A stretch of 6,941 nucleotides of DNA. It comes from Rhodospirillaceae bacterium (GTDB lineage Bacteria; Pseudomonadota; Alphaproteobacteria; CADEGL01). The notes beneath the pieces were generated by a model. It searched no databases and was not told the DNA's origin. It worked only from the letters and a program-made list of their open reading frames with translations. Shown piece by piece: positions 1 to 5,334 of this stretch (position 1 is its first letter; each line of letters opens with the position of its first letter). The DNA is taken from the NCBI GenBank assembly GCA_018699755.1, contig JABIRQ010000132.1:1-6941 (forward strand). The letters are read 5' to 3'. A program made the position numbers and the translations under genes.

Positions 1-907
1 CGAAAGCCTTCTCGAACGTTCCATCGGACCGGGTCGCGTACGCGCCGAGGTCACGGCCGACATGGATTTCGACCGCATGACCACGACCTCCGAGCTCTAC
101 GATCCGAACGGGCAGGTCATTCGCTCGACTCAGACCATCGAAGAAGCCGCCATCAGTGCCGAGAGCGCGAGCGCGGACACGGTTTCGGTCGGGCAGAACG
201 TGCCGGGCGTCGGGCTCGACGACGAGGTGTCCGACACCACGAGCAACACGACGACCCGCAATGAGGAGGTGGTGAACTACGAGGTCTCCAAGACCATCCA
301 GAACCACGTTCGCGAAGCGGGCACGGTGCGCCGCCTTTCCGTCGCCGTTCTGGTCGACGGCGTCTACGCGGCAGGTGCGGGCGGCGCGCCTGTCTACGAG
401 CCGCGCAGCGCGGCCGAGATGGAGCAGATCGCCACGCTGGTGCGCTCCGCCATCGGCTTCGACGAGGCTCGGGGAGATGCGGTCGAGGTCATCAACATGC
501 CCTTCGCCCGCCCCGACGAAATCTCCGGATTGGCCGAGGCTCCCTCCTTCTTCAACCAGTTCAATCTGCGCGGCTACGCCCGGATCGCCGAGACGGTGGG
601 CCTGATCGTCGTCGCCCTTCTGATCCTGCTGCTCGTTGTGAGGCCGTTCGTAACAAAGGTGATCATCGAAGGCATGCGGGCCCAGGCCCAGATCACCGAA
701 GCGTCGAACCAGATCGCCAGCGAGGCCGGGCAGCAGGCCGCTCTCGAACAGCGGGGGGTCAATCCAGAGCTCGAAGAGATGATCGACGTGAAAAAGGTCG
801 AGGGCAGCGTGCGCGCCTCGTCTCTGAAGAAGATCGGTGAGATCGTGGAGCGCCACCCCGAAGAGGCCGTCGCGATCGTCCGTAGCTGGATGTACGAGAA
901 GGCCTGA
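1..907 (+). CDS. fliF: Flagellar MS-ring protein FliF, C-terminal part (5' end outside window)
   Basis: FliF forms the MS ring in the inner membrane, the base on which the rotor and export gate are built. The first complete codon is at base 2, and about 301 residues are visible before the TGA at 905-907. The methionine at 62 is internal: the frame stays open upstream and reads GPGRVRAEVTADMDFDR, the conserved end of the periplasmic ring-building domain. Next come a Ser/Thr-rich, probably flexible region, the family motif NYEVSKT (fragment residues 92-98), and the continuing periplasmic part. One membrane helix follows at about residues 199-213 (bases about 596-640), ending in RPFV. A cytoplasmic tail then ends in SLKKIGEIVERHPEEAVAIV and a few more residues, the segment that in known FliF proteins binds the N-terminal domain of FliG. 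fliG follows after 16 bases, which fits this partnership. Recognition is secure; only the N-terminal half is missing, because of the window edge. Confidence 0.96.
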   Translation, partial: ESLLERSIGPGRVRAEVTADMDFDRMTTTSELYDPNGQVIRSTQTIEEAAISAESASADTVSVGQNVPGVGLDDEVSDTTSNTTTRNEEVVNYEVSKTIQNHVREAGTVRRLSVAVLVDGVYAAGAGGAPVYEPRSAAEMEQIATLVRSAIGFDEARGDAVEVINMPFARPDEISGLAEAPSFFNQFNLRGYARIAETVGLIVVALLILLLVVRPFVTKVIIEGMRAQAQITEASNQIASEAGQQAALEQRGVNPELEEMIDVKKVEGSVRASSLKKIGEIVERHPEEAVAIVRSWMYEKA

Positions 908-912
908 GGAAG
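906..912 (+). promoter_or_regulatory. Ribosome-binding site of fliG, overlapping the fliF stop codon
   Basis: GAGGAAG shares its first two bases with the fliF TGA and ends 11 bases before the fliG ATG. It is the only purine-rich match near the start, and it supports 924 over starts inside fliF. The overlap suggests that ribosomes finishing fliF help open the fliG start. Confidence 0.6.
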
Positions 913-923
913 ATCGCCGCGCA

Positions 924-1952
924 ATGCCGCCTCCTCCGCCCCAAAAACTCGACTACCGCAAGGTCAGCGGCCAGGAAAAGGCCGCCATGCTGTTGCTGTC
1001 CCTCTCCGAGGAGGCAGCCACCAAGCTGTTCGCCATGATGGATCCGGAGGAAATCAAGGAAATTTCCCAACACATGTCGCGGCTCGGCACCGTGCGCGCC
1101 GAGGTCGTCGAGAAGCTCTTCGTCGACTTCACCGACAACATGTCGACCCACGGCACCCTGATGGGCAGCTTCGAAAGCACCGAGCGGCTGTTGCGCAAGG
1201 TGCTCGGCGGCGAAGCGGTTGAAGGGATCATGGAAGATATCCGTGGGCCCGCCGGCCGCACCATGTGGGACAAACTCAACAACGTGAATGAGGAGCTGCT
1301 CGCCAACTATCTCAAGAACGAATATCCGCAGACCGTCGCCGTGGTCATCACCAAGCTGGCGCCCGAGCATGCGGCCAACGTTCTTTCCCTGCTCCCCGAC
1401 GCCTTCGCACTCGAAGTGGTGCAGCGGATGCTTAGCATGGAGAACGTGCAGAAGGACGTGCTGAACGACGTCGAGGCCACGCTGCGCACCGAGTTCATGA
1501 GCAACCTGGCGCGCACCAACCGGCGGGACTCGCACGAGGTGATGGCCGAAATCTTCAACAATTTCGACCGCAGCACCGAGAACCGATTCATGGCCAAGCT
1601 CGAAACCGAGAACCAGGAATCGGCCGAGCGCATCAGGGCCCTCATGTTCACCTTCGAGGACCTCTCCCGGCTCGACCCATCCGGCATCCAGACCCTGTTG
1701 CGCCAGGTCGACAAGCCCAAGATGGCGCTCGCCCTCAAGGGCGCATCCGAGGGCCTGCGCGAACTGTTCTTCGCCAACATGTCGACGCGCGTCGCGCGCC
1801 TCCTGCGCGAGGATATGGAGGGCATGGGTCCGGTGCGCCTGCGCGAAGTCGACGACGCCCAAGTGATGATGGTTGCGCTGGCTAAGGAACTCGCCACCAA
1901 GGGAGAAATTTTCATCGCGGACGACCGCGAGGAAGACGAGATCATCTACTGA
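924..1952 (+). CDS. fliG: Flagellar motor switch protein FliG
   Basis: FliG sits on the cytoplasmic face of the MS ring and takes up torque from the stator. At 342 residues it has the usual family length. The ATG at 924 was chosen because the frame upstream of it overlaps fliF, and GAGGAAG at 906-912 lies 11 bases before it. An N-terminal FliF-binding domain (about 10-105) is followed by a middle domain with EYPQ at 133-136, matching the EHPQ motif that contacts FliM. The hinge motif MFTF lies at 241-244, then the C-terminal torque domain. By alignment to E. coli FliG from memory, the torque residues K264, R281, D289 and R297 are kept as K272, R289, D297 and R305; D288 is E296, a conservative change. 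The acidic tail ends in DEIIY. The protein therefore looks fully competent for rotation and switching, although no fliM is present in the window. Confidence 0.97.
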   Translation: MPPPPPQKLDYRKVSGQEKAAMLLLSLSEEAATKLFAMMDPEEIKEISQHMSRLGTVRAEVVEKLFVDFTDNMSTHGTLMGSFESTERLLRKVLGGEAVEGIMEDIRGPAGRTMWDKLNNVNEELLANYLKNEYPQTVAVVITKLAPEHAANVLSLLPDAFALEVVQRMLSMENVQKDVLNDVEATLRTEFMSNLARTNRRDSHEVMAEIFNNFDRSTENRFMAKLETENQESAERIRALMFTFEDLSRLDPSGIQTLLRQVDKPKMALALKGASEGLRELFFANMSTRVARLLREDMEGMGPVRLREVDDAQVMMVALAKELATKGEIFIADDREEDEIIY

Positions 1953-1981
1953 TGCGCGCCGGGACGATCCAGCAGCCATGA
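1952..1981 (+). other. Possible nine-codon coupling mini-ORF between fliG and fliH
   Basis: An ATG overlaps the last base of the fliG stop (TGATG at 1950-1954) and opens a frame of nine codons, MRAGTIQQP. Its TGA at 1979-1981 overlaps the fliH ATG at 1978-1980 (ATGA). The 25-base gap before fliH holds only a weak GGGA (1961-1964) as a possible ribosome-binding site, so a ribosome reinitiating here could be delivered to the fliH start. The geometry is seen directly; the function is inference, and chance overlap is quite possible in a GC-rich operon. Confidence 0.25.
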
Positions 1982-2640
1982 ACCACACGCCCTTCACCTT
2001 CGACACCCGCTTCGACGACCCGTCCGCGCGCCGCGACCGCGATCCAACGCGCCCCGTCCATTCCGAGGAAACGCTGCGCGCGGCCGTCTCTGCGGCCCTC
2101 GAAGAAGGTCGGCAGGCAGGCATCGTGGAGGCGGCGGATCAGACCGAAAGCTTGGCCGTCGTCGTGCTCGAAAGGGTTGCCGGGGAACTCGCAGCCATGG
2201 GCGAACGGGAGGCGGCCCTCCGCCGCGACGCCGAACAGGCGGCATGCCGCCTTGCCGCGCAGTTCCTGAAGCGATTCGCACCGGAATACGCCCGACGGCA
2301 AGGCATGGACGAGATCGAGGCCGTGCTGCGCGACTGCCTCGTCGATCTGCGCGAAGAGCCACGAATCGTCCTGCGCGTGGCCGAACAGCGGGTCGACGCC
2401 GTGCAGGATCGGATCGAGCCGATCAAAGCCCGGGCCGCATTCCCCGGGCAGGTCATTCTGCTCGGCGACGGCGCGCTTGGGCCGGCCGACTGCCTCATCG
2501 AATGGGCGGATGGTGGCACCCTGCGCGATTCGAGCCGTGTCGCCACCGTCATTGATCGCATCGTCGAACGCATCCTGTCCATGTCCGAGGACAACACGGC
2601 GGATGAGCAGCATCCGGCCGAAACCGAAACCAGGGAGTAG
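1978..2640 (+). CDS. fliH: Flagellar export ATPase regulator FliH (FlbE in Caulobacter)
   Basis: FliH binds the export ATPase FliI, holds it inactive until docking, and links it to the C ring and the export gate. The product is 220 residues, near the usual length. The ATG at 1978 is the first in-frame start after fliG; the frame extends further upstream only inside fliG, in a composition unlike FliH. The N-terminus carries F6, F8 and F12 in FTFDTRFD, then an Arg/Asp-rich stretch and a long charged helix (about 28-110) with coiled-coil character. The C-terminal domain (about 110-200) ends with the FliH-like run GPADCLIEWADGG (168-180), followed by a helix. The acidic tail is unremarkable. Family similarity is weaker in FliH than in its neighbours, so the assignment leans on the C-terminal motif and on the gene order fliF-fliG-fliH-fliN known from alphaproteobacteria. 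No fliI lies in this window. Confidence 0.88.
   Translation: MNHTPFTFDTRFDDPSARRDRDPTRPVHSEETLRAAVSAALEEGRQAGIVEAADQTESLAVVVLERVAGELAAMGEREAALRRDAEQAACRLAAQFLKRFAPEYARRQGMDEIEAVLRDCLVDLREEPRIVLRVAEQRVDAVQDRIEPIKARAAFPGQVILLGDGALGPADCLIEWADGGTLRDSSRVATVIDRIVERILSMSEDNTADEQHPAETETRE
2632..2637 (+). promoter_or_regulatory. Ribosome-binding site of fliN, inside the end of fliH
   Basis: AGGGAG lies six bases before the fliN ATG at 2644 and within the last fliH codons. It is a strong match at good spacing. The fliH stop and the fliN start are only three bases apart, so the two genes are probably translationally coupled. Confidence 0.7.
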
Positions 2641-2643
2641 AGC

Positions 2644-3042
2644 ATGTCCGACGAGGAAACCGTGGAGACCGAGGAGATCGGCGTGGAAGGCACCCCGCCC
2701 CACGAGGCGGATGCCGGCTTCGCCGCGCCGATCGAAGATATGCCGCCGGCAGTGACGGCGGCGCCCAACGCCGACGAGCAGCAACCGACCCATTCGGCCA
2801 GTGAGCTGCAGGCCGTTTTCGACATCCCCGTTCAGGTCCAGGCGGTCCTGGGCCGGGCCAGCATGCAGGTCGGGCAGCTTCTGAAACTCGGGCGCGGTGC
2901 GGTCGTCGAACTCGATCGGAAGGTCGGCGAAGCGATCGACATCTACGTCAACAATCGCCTCGTCGCCCGGGGCGAGGTTGTCGTCGTCGATGAAAAGCTC
3001 GGCGTGACGATGACCGAAATCGTCAAGTCCGACCACAACTAG
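2644..3042 (+). CDS. fliN: Flagellar motor switch protein FliN
   Basis: FliN forms the lower part of the cytoplasmic C ring and also serves as a docking site for the FliH-FliI export complex. The 132-residue product has two parts. Residues 1-52 are acidic, rich in Pro and Ala, and probably disordered. Residues about 55-128 are one SpoA-type domain, beginning VFDIPVQVQAVLG (58-70) and ending with the family signature GEAIDIYVNNRLVARGEVVV (95-114) and a TEIV near the end. The start at 2644 has a strong AGGGAG six bases upstream. Neighbouring fliG and fliH encode its direct partners in the rotor and in export. Only one SpoA domain is present, so it is FliN rather than FliM or a FliY-type fusion. 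Confidence 0.95.
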   Translation: MSDEETVETEEIGVEGTPPHEADAGFAAPIEDMPPAVTAAPNADEQQPTHSASELQAVFDIPVQVQAVLGRASMQVGQLLKLGRGAVVELDRKVGEAIDIYVNNRLVARGEVVVVDEKLGVTMTEIVKSDHN

Positions 3043-3057
3043 ACGGGTAGCGATTCG

Positions 3058-3936
3058 ATGGCGACCGTATCCAACGCAGCGAGCCAAGCGGCGGGCGCAG
3101 GCGCCCGATCCGACGCGAGCGGCCAGCGCGCGGGCGAGGTTCCCAAACTGCCGCGCACGCAGATGCGCCCGGACTTCGCGACCGTCATCGGGCTCGCGGC
3201 CAGTTTCGCCATGGTCGGGCTGGCCATCATGATCGGCGGATCGCCCGCCGCCTTCATCAATCTGCCGGGTCTTTTCATCGTACTCGGCGGCACGATCGCC
3301 GTGACCACCGTCAGTTTCACCTTCGGCGAAATGGCGCGCACGCAAAAGGTGCTGCTGCGCACCGCCTTCCATCGCCTTCCAGACACTGGGGAAGCGGCCC
3401 TGCTGATGATTGGGCTGGCCGACGCGGCCCGGCGCAACGGCATCTTGTCGCTGCAGGATCCGGTCGAAGCCATGCGCCGCGAACCCTTCCTCTATCGCTG
3501 CATGGCCTTGATCGTCGACGGCACGCCGGCCCAAGAGGTCGACCGGGTGATGGAACAGGAAATCCACGCCATGACCCATCGCCATCAGAAGGCGGCGGGG
3601 ATTCTGCGTAAAGCCGCCGAGGTCGCGCCGGCAATGGGCCTGATCGGCACCCTGGTGGGGTTGGTTCAGATGCTCGGCAATCTCGAGGACCCGTCGACGA
3701 TCGGGCCCAGCATGGCGGTCGCGCTGTTGACCACCTTCTACGGCGCGATCCTCGGCAACATGGTCTTCGCGCCGCTCGCCGCAAAGCTCGAACGCAACTC
3801 CGGCGAGGAGGGGCTCGTCCATCACATCTATCTCATGGGCGCGACCTCCATCGGCCGCCAGGAAAACCCGCGCCGCTTGGAAATGCTGATCAATACCGTG
3901 CTGCCGCCGGCCAAGCGCGTTCGCTATTTCGACTGA
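3058..3936 (+). CDS. motA: Flagellar stator ion-channel subunit MotA (PomA-like)
   Basis: MotA subunits surround a MotB dimer and couple ion flow to pushing on FliG. The 292-residue product has four predicted membrane helices, at about 41-62, 67-88, 188-209 and 216-240. A large cytoplasmic loop lies between helices 2 and 3. Helix 3 carries APAMGLIGTLVGLVQML (190-206), with P191 matching E. coli P173; helix 4 begins GPSMAVALLTTFYGA, with P217 at the P222 position. The sequence is closer to PomA than to E. coli MotA: T198, T225 and T226 fall on the PomA threonines 158, 185 and 186. R125 matches the rotor-facing R90 of E. coli, but the E98 position is Q133. About 38 polar, Ala-rich residues precede helix 1, which PomA lacks; an internal ATG at 3163 would give 257 residues. 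The ribosome-binding site is weak (GGGT at 3045-3048). No motB is adjacent. Family membership is sure; ion type and exact start are not. Confidence 0.93.
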   Translation: MATVSNAASQAAGAGARSDASGQRAGEVPKLPRTQMRPDFATVIGLAASFAMVGLAIMIGGSPAAFINLPGLFIVLGGTIAVTTVSFTFGEMARTQKVLLRTAFHRLPDTGEAALLMIGLADAARRNGILSLQDPVEAMRREPFLYRCMALIVDGTPAQEVDRVMEQEIHAMTHRHQKAAGILRKAAEVAPAMGLIGTLVGLVQMLGNLEDPSTIGPSMAVALLTTFYGAILGNMVFAPLAAKLERNSGEEGLVHHIYLMGATSIGRQENPRRLEMLINTVLPPAKRVRYFD

Positions 3937-3946
3937 CCCCGACCTC

Positions 3947-3950
3947 GGAG
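3947..3950 (+). promoter_or_regulatory. Ribosome-binding site of flbD
   Basis: GGAG stands eight bases before the ATG at 3959, in the 22-base gap after motA. It supports 3959 as the flbD start, which also gives a full receiver fold beginning MRLLIIG. Confidence 0.6.
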
Positions 3951-3958
3951 ACCGACCC

Positions 3959-5308
3959 ATGCGACTGCTCATCATCGGCACCCTCGAAGGCCATCTCAGC
4001 GAGGCCGCGCGGATTGCCTTGTCCCAAGGCGCGAAGATCGCCAGCGTCGATGACGTTCCGGCCGGGCTCCGCGCCATCCGCGCCGGTCAAGGCGCGGACT
4101 TGATCATGATCGACGTCCGCCTGCCGATCGGCGATTTGATCGACAGCCTGAAGCGCGAGCGCATCGTCGTCCCGGTCGTCGCCTGCGGTATCGGCAACGA
4201 TGCCGACGCCGCCGTCGCTGCGATCGAGGCCGGTGCCCAGGAATACATCCCCCTGCCGCCGGACCCGGAGCTGATCGCGGCGGTCCTGGCGGCGGTGACC
4301 GAGGAAAGTCACGCGATCGTCCATCGCGACCCCGCCCTGGTCCCGATCCTGCGCCTGGTGGACCAGGTCGCGCCGTCGGACGCCAGCATCCTGATCGTCG
4401 GCGAATCGGGCACCGGCAAGGAACTGATGGCCCGCCAGATCCACCGCCGCAGCCGGCGCGCGGAGGCGGCCTTCATCTCGGTCAACTGCGCGGCAATTCC
4501 CGAGAATCTTTTGGAGAGCGAACTGTTCGGCCATGAGAAGGGCGCCTTTACCGGCGCCGTGGCCCGCCGGATCGGCAAATTCGAGGAGGCGAACGAAGGG
4601 ACCCTCCTGCTCGACGAGATCAGCGAGATGGATCCCCGCCTGCAGGCGAAACTGCTGCGCGCCGTCCAGGAGCGGGAGATCGACCGGGTCGGCGGCATGG
4701 CTCCCATCCCGGTCGACATTCGGGTCATTGCGACCACCAATCGCGATCTCGAGGAGGAAGTCCGCGAAGGCAGGTTCCGCGAAGACCTCTATTTCCGTCT
4801 GAACGTGGTCACCCTGACCATGCCGCCGCTGCGCGATCGGCCGCTCGACATCGCGGCCCTGGCCGAGCATTTCATCCGCAAGTATTCCGAGGCCAACGGT
4901 ATCGAGGAGCGGCGGCTGGCCCCCACCACCTTGCGAAGGCTGGCCGAACACGCCTGGCCCGGAAATGTGCGCGAGCTGGAAAACGCCATGCACCGCGCCG
5001 TCCTGTTGGCCGAGAGCGACGAAATCGAGCCGCAGGCCGTCCTGCTCACCAGCCGCCTCCATCCCGATGCCTCGCCGGCGCAACCCGGCGGCACGGCCGC
5101 CATGCCGGCGGCGCTGGTCGGGCGCACGGTGGCCGATGTCGAACGCGATTTGATCCTCGAAACCCTTGGCCATTGCCTGGGCAACCGGACCCATGCCGCG
5201 AACATCCTCGGCATCTCGATCCGCACCTTACGCAACAAGTTGAAGCAATATACCGAGCAGGGCATGCGCGTTCCCTTGCCCGGCGAGGCGATGCGGTCGG
5301 CGGTCTAG
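3959..5308 (+). CDS. flbD: Sigma-54-dependent flagellar transcription activator FlbD
   Basis: FlbD activates sigma-54 promoters of later flagellar genes and, in Caulobacter, represses the early fliF promoter. The 449-residue protein has three parts. Residues 1-115 form a response-regulator-like receiver. Residues about 122-365 form the AAA+ domain, with Walker A GESGTGKE (148-155), the sigma-54 contact GAFTGA (195-200), Walker B GTLLLDEI (214-221), FREDLYFRL (273-281) with R274 and R280 in the arginine-finger region, and WPGNVREL (333-340). A Fis-type helix-turn-helix lies at about 390-431, with RTHAANILGISIRTLRNKL. The receiver keeps the acceptor-position D52 but has G7-T8 where the paired acidic residues should be, and L99 where the conserved lysine should be. 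Classical phosphorelay control is therefore doubtful. In Caulobacter the partner FliX controls FlbD; no fliX is visible here. The name rests on domain order and position after the fliF block; another NtrC-type regulator such as FleQ is less likely. Confidence 0.92.
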   Translation: MRLLIIGTLEGHLSEAARIALSQGAKIASVDDVPAGLRAIRAGQGADLIMIDVRLPIGDLIDSLKRERIVVPVVACGIGNDADAAVAAIEAGAQEYIPLPPDPELIAAVLAAVTEESHAIVHRDPALVPILRLVDQVAPSDASILIVGESGTGKELMARQIHRRSRRAEAAFISVNCAAIPENLLESELFGHEKGAFTGAVARRIGKFEEANEGTLLLDEISEMDPRLQAKLLRAVQEREIDRVGGMAPIPVDIRVIATTNRDLEEEVREGRFREDLYFRLNVVTLTMPPLRDRPLDIAALAEHFIRKYSEANGIEERRLAPTTLRRLAEHAWPGNVRELENAMHRAVLLAESDEIEPQAVLLTSRLHPDASPAQPGGTAAMPAALVGRTVADVERDLILETLGHCLGNRTHAANILGISIRTLRNKLKQYTEQGMRVPLPGEAMRSAV

Positions 5309-5316
5309 CCGCCGGC
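5296..5316 (+). other. GC-rich stem-loop over the flbD stop codon
   Basis: Bases 5296-5303 (GTCGGCGG) can pair with 5309-5316 (CCGCCGGC), giving an 8-bp stem with one G-U pair. The five-base loop TCTAG contains the flbD stop. No T-run follows, so it is not an intrinsic terminator. The AAGGA that may serve flhA starts at the next base, so the hairpin could set flhA translation or mark an RNA processing site. The pairing is seen; the role is inference. Confidence 0.35.
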
Positions 5317-5321
5317 AAGGA
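5317..5321 (+). promoter_or_regulatory. Candidate ribosome-binding site for the upstream flhA start (5335)
   Basis: AAGGA directly abuts the 3' arm of the stem-loop and lies 13 bases before the ATG at 5335, which is longer than ideal spacing. It competes with the better-spaced GGAAGG inside the gene. Confidence 0.4.
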
Positions 5322-5334
5322 ACCCCCATAGGCC

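Noticed and set aside
62..907. A complete 281-codon gene starting at 62
   Set aside because: The frame is open to the window edge and the residues before M62 continue the conserved FliF sequence, so it is the 3' part of fliF.
837..923. fliG extended upstream to the ATG at 837
   Set aside because: The 29 extra residues overlap conserved fliF coding sequence and do not resemble a FliG N-terminus; the ATG at 924 has a ribosome-binding site.
1873..1977. fliH extended upstream to the ATG at 1873
   Set aside because: The extra 35 codons lie almost wholly inside the fliG torque-domain end and read as an Arg/Ser-rich shadow translation.
2516..2535. TGGCAC followed by GC-rich sequence as a sigma-54 promoter
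   Set aside because: The -12 element TTGC is absent and the GG-to-GC spacing is off by one; other TGGC and GGCAC matches in the window also fail on spacing or the second element.
1942..4077. A 711-codon open frame on the minus strand across fliH, fliN and motA, with other long minus-strand frames at 759-2123, 3890-5194 and 5539-6915
   Set aside because: They are antisense to strongly recognised genes, have low-complexity His/Arg/Asp/Gly-rich translations with no family resemblance, and are expected from the third-position GC bias of the real genes.
5296..5334. Intrinsic terminator between flbD and flhA
   Set aside because: The hairpin is stable but is followed by AAGGAACCCCC instead of a T-run, and flhA starts directly afterwards.
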